From assembly GCA_020912385.1 (NCBI GenBank), contig CP087214.1:1488001-1552000 (forward strand): 64,000 bases of DNA. The letters are read 5' to 3'. Source of the DNA: Neofusicoccum parvum (Eukaryota > Ascomycota > Dothideomycetes > Botryosphaeriales > Botryosphaeriaceae). The position numbers and the translations under genes are program-made. Positions 45,145 to 57,100 of the stretch are shown here, piece by piece. Below the pieces are notes generated by a model, which was not told where the DNA came from, made no database searches, and saw nothing but the letters and a program-made list of their open reading frames with translations. Every line of letters begins with the position of its first letter. Position 1 is the first letter of the stretch.

Positions 45145-48100
45145 GGCCTTTGTTATGTTAAGAGGGACGGGCCTGATGGGATGGTCAGCATTGGCGAATC
45201 CTGGAGGAGTGCGGGCGGGCCGCGGGGACTAAATATAAGACTTTGCGGATGGGGAGTGCTCGAGCCTCGGGCAGCGAAGGTTGGCGTGGACGGAGTGGCA
45301 TGGGCATGGGGGGAGGTTTCACCTTCCAGGCTGATGGGGGCCCGGTCGAGAGCGCCGGGGCGGGCTTGGGGGCCAGGCTGTATCTCAAATGCAAAGCCGA
45401 TGATGCGAGATCGCCCGGAAGGATTGCTTTTTCTTGGCCGGGAGAAACACGCAGGCAAGATCCGCGACGGGCCCGTTGCGGAAGGCGAATCCGCGGAAGG
45501 ATCAATAGGGACGGAGGCTTTGGGCTGGAGGCGGGAGCGCGTCTGCTTGGAGCGAGAGGGCTGCTCGGGGGCGACTCGCGGGCTATGTATAAGCCGGGCG
45601 ACACGAGTCTGGGGCTGCCCTACGGCGGCTGTCTGGCGGCGAGCCATGGCATGAGGTGGACAGACGGTGAATCCGCGCTAGCTTTGCAGAAGAAAGGCAT
45701 CTTCGCACCCCCGCTAGATCGCGCGCGCCGGGCGAGCAGTGGCTTGGGGGCCGCGCAGGAGATGCGGTGTGTCCGCGCGCTGCCTGGCCGCAATCTGCAC
45801 ACGCCGCGCGCCCGCGCTCCCCATCTGGCAGCGGGAAGCGATCATTGCCCCAATCCTGCCCGCGCCCCTGTCTCGCCCGCCGCGCCGGGTGCAGGCGCCG
45901 CGCGCCATTGGCCGGCGCCGCCTGGGGTGCCGGCGAGCCCGCTGGCTGCACGAGTGGCTGTGCCGGCCTCGCACAGCCTTCGTGCCCTCGTCGCGCTGCC
46001 TTTACCGCCCCCACCGCCCGCTTTGGGAGAATGCTGAGCTATCATTAGAGGGCGCCCAGGGGCCCTGGGCCAGGAATGTGCCTGGCATGTGGGCGACAAA
46101 CCGAGCCCTAATCCGACCGCCGCCGTCCCCGAGGCCCTGCGTCATGGCGATGCGCTGCCGCCGCGAGCCTCCAGCGCGAGCACGGTGACGGTGATGTGCT
46201 CACCACTGCCAGGCACCCGCTGCCTAGCCCTCGCCGCGTGCCGCCGCCGCCGTCGCCGCCGCCAGAGCCCGTCGCCAGAGCCCGTCGCCCGCCGTTGCGA
46301 CGCTGCGCCGAGCGCCCGACCGCGCCGCGCCAGCAGCGACGCCGCGAAGCGCACGCCGCACGCCACAGACCACGGGTTGCGGGTGGCAGGTTGCGGGCTG
46401 CGGGCTGCGGGTCGCAGGTCGCGGGTCGCGGGGCGCAGGTAGCAGGCCCAGTCGGCCGCTGGGCGCGCGCGGATGGCTGCCTGCGTGCAGACGGCGAGAT
46501 GATGGGCAGCGCTCGCTTGCGGTGCCTTTCCCGCGGGGACGGGTGCTGCTATCGGGTCATCTCGATCTGCTTCCGCGCCCGCTTCGTTCCCCTGAGAGGG
46601 CCCGCGAAAGGCCCAGCACATTGGATAGGGCTGAGAGGCAGGCGCACACCCTCAGCGATGACCGCCTCTCAGGCGCGCTCCCCCACGGCCAGCCCCCCAG
46701 CGCGCCGTGATTGGCCGCGCCGCCGGCGGTGCCGTCACACTGGAGAGGGCCATGTAACCCCCCCGGGCCTCCGCCGCGCTGGGTGATGATCCTGCACTGC
46801 GATGCTGCCGCGAGCCTGTCGTCACCGCAGGCCCGGCTGCTCAGTCAACCCCGTCGCGTGCGCCTGCCCCCGTGCTGCCGACTAAGCAGCGGCCGGCGCC
46901 GGATCCAGCGGCGGTCGTTTCAATGCGTGGGCGCGACCCGCCGGCACGCTTGGGCGCTGTCCGCACCGGTGTCAGTCTGGTGCGCTGCTGCTCGCGCTCA
47001 CTGGCCGGGCATGTGTGACAGGAACACTCGACCGCCGGCTCGCTACCCCGCCGACTCGCCGACTGTCTGTCGTTTTGGCCCCGGGACTTGCCATGCTGGC
47101 CCCTCTAAAATTGGACGACCGACCTTGTGCCTCGCGCGAGGGGCCGTTGCCTCGTTTCGCTACGATGCGATGGGGAGGGGTTGATCATGAGGGCCGTCGC
47201 TCTGACATGGAGTGCCTGGTGCGCCCCCAAAAATAGGCCCGTCCGCATGCCGCTCGTCGACTGCCGCAAAGGCCAACACCGCCCACGGCAGCAGAAGGGC
47301 CTCCTGTGCCCGGTCGCCGCGTCAAGCAGCAAGGACGCTCCTCGTTCGCGATCGGCAAGATCCGCTGTGGGCAGGCGGCGCCGCGAGACAGGTGTTCAAA
47401 ACCAAACGTGCGCGGGTCGCATGTCGCCGCGGCCTGCGCTTTGCTTTTTCCTCCCTACTCTCCCAGCCTGCTCGCTTTCGCATGTCGTCTTGCTGCCCTG
47501 GTGCCTGGCACCAGCAGGCGCGTAGCGCGTGGGACCGTCAGAAGTTTCGCAGGCAGGCTGACTGCGCCGTCGCACGTTTTGCTCGCCGGCCAAGGGGACC
47601 GCCGCTCTAGACTCCCAGCGGCCAGCGATGCTTGGCAACGACTGCATGCGTCGCTTTCGTTCTAGCTGTGGCCTCGCCGTCGACGCCACGGGGGCCCCCG
47701 CCGCCGCCCAGTCGCCCAGAGCAAGCCCATCGCTTAACAGTTCACCCGCATGCCAGCACATGCTCGCAGAGTCTCTCCCTGCCCGGCGCCGCCCGCGACT
47801 CACGCCGCTCCTGCTGTGGTCCCTTGGACGGCGCTCGATTTAGAATGCGACACCTAGCTCCCGAATATTGGCTCTTCCCAATTGCCTCTCTCCGTCAAGC
47901 CGCCTGCCCGGTGCAGTAGTAGCGCTGCCTGCCGCACGCCCGCGCTCCACCAGAGTGGTAGCTCATCGGCTTGGCTTTCTGCTGGCGGGTGCTTGATGCG
48001 GCTCTGGAGCGCCCCTCGATCTAGCATCGGACTTTGCTTTTCTCTCTGCTCCGCCCTCCCCAGCGCTCAGCCCCACCTGGCTGTGGCAGCCAAACGGTTG

Positions 48101-51100
48101 ATAGTGCCCGCTCTCGTCCTGTGCATTGGAGGTATGGGACGCCCCACGGCGTTCTCCAGGGCGGTTGAAAGACTCGCCGTGCGGGGCCTGCCATCTGGCA
48201 CGAGAGAGCGCTTGGTCGATGTGATAGTTTGAGCTTGAAGCGTGCCCATGCATGGCATGACCAACCACGCGCCTGCAGCAAGGCTTGTCTGGAAAGGTCC
48301 GCGGGGAATGGTCTGAGGACGGTCTTGAAATCGGACGGTTTGTGGTCTCACGAGGCTCTTCCCAGACGTCTGCTGGCCCGCCATCTCGCTTGCCCCGGCA
48401 GCGGCAGAAGGGCCATCTGGAGGGCACGGCATTAGTCGTCGTTGCGCGGTGTCGAAGCCACGAGGGCAGAGGCCGCTCGTCGCTGCTCAACAGCCACAGG
48501 CGGCCCAGGCAGTGGCACAACGCGGACCCGACCGAACGCTTCTCCCCTAACCTCCGCATGGAGAGTTCGCGCGGACGCGGCATTTGCCACGGCTGCGTCG
48601 CCGCCGCTCTCGTCCTACGGTCCAGAGCAACGGCAGGATGCGGAGATGGGAGATGGCACACGTCGCCCGCCGAGTGCCGCCGATCAGAGACCTGCGCGCC
48701 GAGCGACCAGCATGCCTGCTGGCCCGACCACCGCCAAACCACCGCCAGCTGTGCCGGGATCTTCCAAACAGCGGCGCAGCGTGGGCGGACAGCACGGCGC
48801 GCAGTGTGTTGGCGGCTGGACCCTGTCCGTGATATCATGGCAAAAATTTTCACGCTTTGCTTATCGGCAGGGCTACAGGGCCCCGGGCATGGAGAGCGCG
48901 GCGCAGCGGGGGGGCAGTGTGCTGCGCGTGCGCGCACGCAAGCCGGAAAGCTGCCGTCCGCCGGGAACGAACGAACCCGCAGACTCGGAGCGGCCGCGAC
49001 GGGGCGCCAGCGATCTGCGCCCCCTCTGACTCGCGCGCCATAGCCCGCCGACCCGCGCAGGCCCCCCCCTTCACCAGCCACCAGGATCCCCATCCGCTGC
49101 GCGCCCAATGCGGAAAGGTGATCGGCTTCGGCTAGGGGAGCGTCGTCCCATCCCCGCACCGCCAGCGCTGCTTCGGGCGGCCAAACCTCCCAAGCGTGCC
49201 ATGGGTAACGGCGTCTCCGCAGTTAGAGCCAGAGGCTAATGGGATAACCCGCCCACACGGCCACCCACCAGCCGCCCGGGTCGTGCGTGTGGCGGCTCGC
49301 TGGCAAGGAGCTCCTGGTGCGTAGGGTTGTGGGCCGGCCCAAAGCCAGGCGCCTCGAACCGCGAGCGATGGCAGGCGCGGGCTGCTTGTCTGCGCGCTTC
49401 ACGTGTGGCCTGATGCGCCCCTCCGAATTCGCTGACAGCCGCTGGCAGACCCCGTTTTGATAGGGCCCGCGCGCAGCCTCATGGCCAGATTGCTAAATTG
49501 ATGGTGTCAAATTGCTGCCCGCCGTCAGACCGAAGCGTTGCCCTGCGCTCTTCGCAATGCATGTCTCACCTTGCTTCTGCGGGCACAAAGAGAATCCAAG
49601 CGCCCATATCTGCACCCGCCAGCACGGCCAGCAGCAGGGTCCACGCGCCGCGGCGGAAGCTGGGAACTGGAAGCCGGGCGACCTAGCAGCGACGGCGAAA
49701 AGCAAGATTGATTAACCCATCCAGATTGCTGCTGCCGCGCTTGCCCGCATGACTGACTGGTCGATTATTGATGGCCATGCCGATTCTCTCATGCCAAGTT
49801 TCGACTTTTGCACCGGATCTCGTTGCCCGCCTTGTGGCCCGCCGCTTCGTCCCTGTCCGCGCGGCTCGTTGCGCCAGGCGCTTGCCCAAAGCACGGCAAG
49901 TCGATTGCGATTTGCGATCAACCTGACCAACACCATCTGCCGCTTGCCAAATGCTGCTGGTCGCCCGATGTGCTGGCATGGCGGGACCCCCTCTCCTGGC
50001 CGCCCTGGTCGCCCATCCTTCGACAAACGCGGTGCGGCAATCGGGATTTGGCGAATTGTTCATGCGCCCTGCGCTCGATGCGGCACTCCGCTCGCGAATC
50101 TGCGCCCGATACAGCGACAGAGCCCTCTTCCCGATCGGCGCGCCCGTCCGCTATCTGCCAACCGAAGTTGCTCGCCCACCCTCGCGGCAGGCTTCCCGCA
50201 GGCGGGTTGCGGATGGCTGGCTGGGAGGGACCGCGGGACGCGATGAGTGGTGGTGGGAGACAGGGAGCAAGGAGGATGCGAGGCATGCGGATGTGCGGAC
50301 GGGGGGCCGGGCTGCTGGGTGATTTTCCTGTCTGACGCAACCACCCGCTTCCGACGAGATGGCTCCTGGGAGCGCTTTGAGTTTGGCGTGCGTGCGGATC
50401 ATGCACGTGATGGCTGCCTCTCCCCTTGCTTCCATCAGGCCAATCTGCCGCCCCGTGAAGATAGCGGGCCGGGGCCTCATGGCATGGCATGTGAGCAGGC
50501 CGGCGACGCGAGCGCTTGCTCGGCCGAATCACGGGGCCGCTGCCTCGCTGTCCGCCTGCACCAACATTCCACCGGCTCTCGCGTCGTTACTCAATCGCTT
50601 GAGAAGGGAAATTGGTCCGCTGTTGGTGCGGTGCCATGGACGCTCGTTCGAAAAGAGGCAACGGGCAGGCAAAGCCGATCGCCAGTATGCTTCGCCCATT
50701 CGGAACTTGGTCGCTGTGTGCGACTACAACCGTAAGTGGGTGTGACACGGTCAGCATTACTACAATATTCATTACGTGCCAATCGGAGCCGTGCGCGCGA
50801 TTGATTGATGATATGGTGCATCACGGGCCTTCGCAGCAGCAATCGAGTTCCAGGCACCAGGCACAAGATACGTGACTCGTGGTCAGCGAATGCGCCGTAA
50901 GCTGTGCGACTGCCGCGCACGAAAGCAATAATTGAGTTGGAGATCCGGTCAATCACATCGATAATGTGTCTGGGGGAATACGAGACAGAGCCTGCCGCTC
51001 TAGGGATGGGGCGGACAACGTGCTGGGTGCCGCGACGATCAGGCTCAAATTATGCGGCGCTGCCATCGTGATGAGAACAGCATGCGCACGATCATCCCTC

Positions 51101-51163
51101 GTCTTACCGAGATTAGCCTGGTGTCGCGAGGGCTCCGCAAAAGGAATGAGCTTCATCGAGCTG
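45145..51163. other. 6-kb gene-poor GC-rich region upstream of the zinc-finger gene
   Basis: The whole of this stretch is GC-rich and shows long open frames on all strands, as expected from composition alone. None has a recognisable domain, supported splicing or sensible residue composition. It lies 5' of the zinc-finger gene and 3' of the next minus-strand gene, so it most likely holds an extended regulatory region or long leader for the former. A TATATTTAG stretch (minus strand, about 45232-45240) sits ~90 bases before that start codon. Confidence 0.45.
46374..46443. repeat. Heptamer minisatellite, 10 units of about GGGTYGC
   Basis: Ten contiguous 7-base units: GGGTTGC, GGGTGGC, AGGTTGC, GGGCTGC twice, GGGTCGC, AGGTCGC, GGGTCGC, GGGGCGC, AGGTAGC. 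Regularly spaced G-triplets on the plus strand could form a G-quadruplex. It lies about 1.2 kb upstream of the zinc-finger start codon. Confidence 0.85.
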
Positions 51164-52191
51164 CTACACGTCCGCGATCTGTTCCCGCCAACCCCACCCG
51201 CCCACTGCATCATGATCGAGTTTCCTCATTCCTGCAGCCTCGCAGATTGTTATGACGATCTCTCGTACTGCCTTGATCTCGTCAATTGTGGCTCCGTTGT
51301 TGAGAGCCCCCCGAAGATGCCCCTTCAACTGGGGGTTCACCTGGTGAATCGTCAGTGCCCAATTCTTGCTTGAGACCCACGAATTCTGGAGCTCCTGTGG
51401 GGCCCGGTCTTCTGCTCCCGTCTTTACCCACATCCTGCGGGATCAGACCAGCGATAGCAGCGAAGCTCGTCTCCTTCGCGTCCAGCACCTTCTCATTGCT
51501 GAGAATGTAGCCGTACATCAAGCGTGCCGTGAGCCCTAGATCCTCTGTCCCAGAGCGGTCCATCTGGCCCATGACGCGCTTCGAAACCTTTCCGTATAGT
51601 CCTTCGAAGAATCTTTGGCCGCGTTCCAGGATGCTGAGCGGCGGAGTGTCGTAGATCTCTGCTGCTCGGCCAGAGGGCGAGGGCATGCCCGGTTCATCGA
51701 GCAAGTGGTCCGGTGTAGTCTTCTTAAGAGCTAGGATCGCGTTGATAACCTGGCGATGCGTCAGAAACAAGCTTTACGCGGTGCACGGTGTGGAGGGGTA
51801 CCTTTTCTCATACCTTTGGGACGCCCACGATAGCAGCGGACTTGAGAAGGCCCTCCCGCATCCGTCTCGCCATGTAGAGTTGCTCCTCCACATCGGTGTG
51901 TTGCTCGGCGCCGTTCCTGACCGGCGATGCGGCGCCCGCTCCGTTTTCGAGGGCGTATGAGAAGACGGCGGGGACTTCATCAGGCCTGTTCAGTGCGGAT
52001 AGCGTCACGCCTGTCACGTAGTACCAGACATGCTTGGGAAGCTGAGGGTGGCTACGGAACGAGTGCAGCAAGGCCGGCGTCAGGACGGGTTGCAAGGTGA
52101 GGGGTGCCATTTTCTCGCGTGCGTTGTGGAGATCACGACGCGCGCCGAAGAGACGCGAGCTTGATGCAACTGACACGCGCTCGCTCGCCAT
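51164..52191 (-). CDS. Carboxymuconolactone decarboxylase/AhpD-like protein (290 aa)
   Basis: Exons are 52191-51814, 51749-51432 and 51340-51164, with introns of 64 and 91 nt, both between codons. The last junction restores AGLIPQD|VNPQLKGHLRGALN, a block typical of the fungal family. Features are HPQLPKHVWYYVTGVTLSAL near residue 50, GVPKVINAILALKK at the first junction, and GATIDEIKAVREIVITICEA near the end, which resembles the AhpD-like helix. The classic AhpD Cys-x-x-Cys is not seen, so peroxidase-reductase activity is unlikely, and the substrate is unknown. An internal ATG at codon 28 (MAPLTLQPVLTPALLHSF) matches the usual family start better, in which case the first 27 residues, rich in Ser and Arg, would be leader or a mitochondrial-type presequence. 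Confidence 0.83.
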
Positions 52192-52575
52192 GACGTCGCC
52201 TAAACAGACCCCGCAACGACGCTCAGGAATGGTGATTCACGTCCTTCTAGCACCATGCATCGATCTCCTTATTTGTTGTTCTTCCGCGCTCCGAATCCGC
52301 GTAGTTGCTGTCTCATGGTATCGTTTCGCTACATACAGAGGGAGACGCCAGCCAAAGGTGACCGGGTATTTGGATGGCGGAAAGTCTCAGCAGCGACCAT
52401 AGCTGGGAGAGACTGGTCGTCCCAATGTGATATGGTCATAGTCTCGTGCGCTCCCAATAATCCAAATGCGGGTCTGAGCAATGCAGCACCCATGCCAACG
52501 CCATGCTCCTCCCGCTATGATCCAAACGCCCGCTATGCTCCACCAGCCAAGCAGCTGTACAGTCATGTGTTGTTC
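52192..52575. other. Intergenic region between tandem minus-strand genes
   Basis: 384 bases: promoter of the carboxymuconolactone-decarboxylase-like gene and 3' flank of the next. Nothing else was seen. Confidence 0.55.
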
Positions 52576-53374
52576 TCAGGTCGACTTGCCAGACTCCAGC
52601 GCCGAGATCTGCTTTCGCAGATGCACCCAGAAATCCTGTCCATTGGCCATGGTGTTCGCTAAAGGCCGTCAGCGGTGCGTTCGAAGGATGTGGTTCTCGA
52701 GTTACGTACGCTTGATACCCCATGCGCCGCCGGTGCGCGCCGCAACATCGCCTTGGGGCTTGTACAGAGGTGACTTCCCATCTGCGGTAGATCATCAAGT
52801 CAGCTCATGCCTGTAGGTCGCACCCTCTCAGAAGAAGCAAGACTCACCAGCGCCCGCGGCATTAGCCTCTTGATACCCTGGAGTAACTCTGCTTTAGCAC
52901 AAAGGCCGTTCACAATAAACCCCCTGACAACGCTCGGGGCGCGTGCAGGCGGGGATCTATGGTAGTTCCAAGTGCTTCGCGGGCACGCTCAAGAGGGCGA
53001 CGTACATTTCTTCAAGGTATCCTTGGCCTCCCTCGAGTTGAAGCCATTCACGGACGTGTGCTCCTGCTCCTGGTAGCCTTGCTGAGCAGCAGCGGGCGGG
53101 CCAGACTGCCTCTGGGCTTGGGGCTGCCTTTGAGCGTCTCCTCTTCCCTTCTGGGAGCCCCAGGCATTGCCAGAGTAGCTCGAGCGGTCGACATCCTGCT
53201 TGGAGGTCGGGGTGCTATAGCCACTGCCCCCGATGGAGCGATCGCGGGAATGCGCCTGGGACGGGCGCTGGTTGCGCTGGGGCGATTGGCGCCGCCACCT
53301 GTGGAAGCAAATCAGCGGAGAGAGACGAGGCAGAGGAGGCGGCGGGACACTCACCGATCGTTTTGAGCACTCAT
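52576..53374 (-). CDS. Conserved fungal 168-aa protein, five exons, unknown function
   Basis: Exons are 53374-53355, 53298-53006, 52886-52848, 52781-52710 and 52658-52576. The first encodes six residues plus part of a codon (MSAQND-R), and three others are under 85 nt. The N-terminal half is Gln/Arg/Ser-rich and probably disordered: RWRRQSPQRNQRPSQAHSRD, GYSTPTSKQDVDRSSY and GNAWGSQKGRG. The C-terminal half holds the conserved blocks NGFNSREAKDTLKK, PLYKPQGDVAARTGGAWG and, last, NGQDFWVHLRKQISALESG before TGA. The third acceptor (GCAGAG before TT) was chosen because the nearer CAG would create a stop. These blocks match a short protein found across Pezizomycotina as I recall it. The composition suggests RNA or protein binding, but nothing defines a role. 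Confidence 0.78.
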
Positions 53375-54120
53375 CCTGAGCAAGAGGGCGGCGCTGATCG
53401 ATGGGTTGGCTGGCGATTGTTTTGCGGAGCGCGCGTGCTGGCAAAGAGCTGCCCCATCGGCAAAACGTCGGCACTACCTTGGGTCGTCATTTCCTCATTC
53501 CCGCTCTTCACCTCAACTCTCCCTCATCTCTCCGTCCATGTGAACCCATCCGCCATGTCTCGCCGTTGTTCTGCAACCGCCCACACGATGGACATGGCGC
53601 CACGCGGGACATCTCACGGCTCGATCTCTGTCTTGGGTGTGCGTGCTCTGCCCAGCAACACGAACAATGGCTAACCCAAGAGTTTTTAGCGGGCACTTCA
53701 GTGGATCCTGTACCGTCGCTATGTGCTATGTCCCGGTTGGGCTGGTAGTTGGGCGATGAAGCTCCCCACAGAGCACCCGCGCACACAAATGACTCGTCAA
53801 ATCTGTACGGTATAGTCAAACATTGAATTTACGCGTTCCCGAGGCTCTTTCCTTCCCATGTCCTTCCTTGAACCTTTAGGTGTTGATCTCTGGTCTACGT
53901 TCGCGGACACAAGTTTCGAGAACAAAGCATGTTTCCCCTATGCACCTATCTTCATTATCTTCGAGCGTCCATCTATCCATACAGAGTCCGCTTTCGGCTC
54001 CTGTCGATTCCATTGTCTTCATTTTCTTGTTCAGAACGGCACACTACTACATGCATATTTCATAGGACTGGCCTGCAGTAATCAAATCCATCCTCCTCTT
54101 CAAACTGGTGTTCTCTGGTC
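53375..54120. other. Divergent intergenic region
   Basis: 746 bases between outward-transcribed genes. A CT-rich stretch from 53840 to 54110 probably forms the leader of the large plus-strand gene. No gene was seen. Confidence 0.5.
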
Positions 54121-57100
54121 ATGTCCGTCTCTCCTGGTGAATTTCGACGCCTCGAAGAAGAAGCTGGAGATGATGGCCGGTCTCTTTACCGTGCTCTGGC
54201 CCGCCAGGCTGCTGGTGATCCCGCAAAGTACATGCTTATCATGGACCAGGTCTTCGACCATTTTCTACGAGTTTTTGTCAATTCCGAGCATCCTCTGCAC
54301 AGCTCTTACAAGTCAGAAGATTCGGAACCAATCGTCCCCTATCTTTCCCGTCCAGACATGGCCACGGACGAAGAGTCAGTAGACCGACTCTTCACAATTG
54401 TGTCCAACGCCCTTCGAGTGTGTATTCATCGTCATGTTAACGGCCCACCCCATATTTTCAACTCAGGTGTCTGGCCGGAACACCACGTACAGGTGCACGA
54501 TGGCTCATATATCTCCTTGCTTCGAGATGAGACCGGAGGTGGACTGATATCATTTATGCTGGATGTCAAGGCAGCCATCGCTTCCGAGCAATGGTCAGAA
54601 TGGGACGAGCTGGAAGTCAAGGAACTTCGATGGTGGTGGAGTTGTACCGCTGCGTTGCCGTGGCTGAGGCCGACAGACGTGCGCTGTTGGAGTGAATACT
54701 CTCCGGTAAGATTCATCCGTATCGAGGCTTTACGTTGTACTCAATAGCAATAGACAAATGTGACATCCATTCGAAACGACGGAGTGCACTACGAATGGCC
54801 TCCTCTTATCGGCGAGCCCTTCGATTTTGCAGACTATGGTACAATTTGGGACATTCCCCAGCACATTCCTAGTTACAAGCTTTATTGGGCGGCGGTAAAA
54901 GGTGAGCCAGGCACGCAGGTGAATTGGAGTGAATTCGAATCCAAAACCGACGGTGAATTCACGGTTTACACGCCACGTACACCGCACCGTCTCAAAGTAG
55001 AAGCTGGTACTGGGAAACTCTACATTAAAATCTCCCCACAATCTTCTCCCAACCCAACTATTTTTTCGGTCTTCACCGTATCTGTATCGAGGCCCAGCCA
55101 GATCAGATCAGCAGTGGACCTTATCTTCGAAGCAGTCAAACGTAGCCCAGCGCAGGGAGTTCTCGTTAACATGGATTTCTCTTCAATTATGCCAAGCAAA
55201 GGAAAACTGAAACCTTATATCGCCGTGGATGCCGAGTTCAAGCCAGTTCCGAACCCGAAAGATTACCAATATTCAGAGGATGAAGGAACTGAAGCCAAAG
55301 AAGCCCACAGCGGCAACGAAGAGCTTTGCACAGTTCTCACGATCGCTGTAGATCGACATGTCGTCATCAGCTTTTACCTCCTCCATCTCTTGGAAAATGC
55401 GGAAGAAGAGACAGTGAGCGAGGTGAGTCTTCCTTCAGCTTTGAACCTATCCACGATATGACCGCTTTATCTTACGACCGCTGATGCTGTCCAAGCTTGC
55501 ATATTTATTTGAGCAAGTGATATTCAATCCTGATTTGCTCAAGATTTGGTTCAACTATCAATCGGACATCTACGTCATCGACGCGACAATTGGTGAGCTG
55601 TGAAAACAAGACTGTATAGCCACCGGAGAGTCCTGGAAGCTAACGGCGTGCAGCTCATATGTATCAAGGGACGGCCAGAAATGAATTCAAGACGGAACCT
55701 TGGAGAGGACCTTCACTTTATGTGAAACCAGTTTGGAAGATCAAGAATTCTCACTTCATGGGTGAACGTCCATCCAATCTGACATTCTCGGGGGAAGACG
55801 ACGACTGTCCCCTCCACAGGCCAGTGGCGTACCCGAGAGGCATCGCCTGCCCCTGCCGCTATGGTAATCTGGACATCACCACAATTCTGGCCTTTCTACG
55901 AAAAGAACTCGATATTGGTGACGTCGAGGAGACGAGATCCTCATGGAGAATGTCGCGTTATGGATTCAGATACGAGAAAGCCCTGGATACCTTCTTGGGC
56001 GATGACTGGATCTTCCCAATTCTCAAATGGTTCAAAGATTCCCCAGACAGGGCGCTTGTTGATGATGCCAACGGGAAAAAAGGGTTTTATTACAGTCTCG
56101 GTCCTGGAATGGAGACAGACTGTGATAAAATGGGGTATGTGTTACCATGGCTCCTCAAAACTTGCTGGTGAATGTGACTACTGACCCAGGAAACAGGTAT
56201 AACATTGGGGACGTCGTGGGGATCAACTTAATATTCCGTTTCCTCACAACCACCGACGATCGACTCCTCCTGGCTGGACGGCTTTATAAGATGACGGACC
56301 AGCCACATATACCGGAAAGACAGGTGCACTTCGAGAACCCCCCCACAAGACCATCCAAGGACCTCGGAATCCCACTGGTGGAGGATAATCCGCGAGTGTG
56401 GTCGACGAACAAGCAGCAGTTGGCTCAAAAGTTGGACTATTTGTGGAGTGGTGGCGACAACCGCAGTTGTTGGACTATGACGGACACTTCCTACATCGCA
56501 CATGAGGAGCGTGTTAAGGAAGCGAAGGCCAACTGGGAAGCTCGTCGGAGACAAGGCCCGCGCCAGTCGATTGCACGGGATGTCAGGGACCATATCTACA
56601 AAACTCTCATTGACCCATGCAGGTTCGTATTGCCGAAGATTTTGGTCAATGCACCTCCCGACTTGGAGGGCGTGGACGCAATGAGCGGGCCAGAACGCTT
56701 GGAGTCAATGACGCCACCGGTCGTTCGCAGCAGCCAGTCGCACACGTTCAGCCTGCTCGAGGCGATTCGCGAAAGCGCCAACAGCGTTGCGCCGCGAGGA
56801 TTCAAGGATCTCCCAAGCGAGAAGGGTAGCAACGTGCTGACCGACGAGATCAAAGCTGCATTCGAACAAGATAGCAAGATCGAGAGCTCGCCGGCCTTCT
56901 TCATGCGCATCACCCGCGAGGCTGCCCGCAATAATCGCGACACCTCGAAGGCACGCCATGAGCTCGAGGCCATACGAGATCTCGTTGCTCCACTAACCGA
57001 CCCATACGCCCCCAACGACGAAGACGTATCGTGGGATTTATTCGGCGAGGACCACGCTTCCCGCCTGGCAACGACGTTCCCCTGGAACCAGCCCGCATCC

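Noticed and set aside
47963..49159. 398-codon minus-strand frame in the GC-rich gap
   Set aside because: Its composition (Arg, Ala, Pro, Ser) follows base bias, no domain or hydrophobic pattern is seen, and overlapping frames of similar length exist on both strands.
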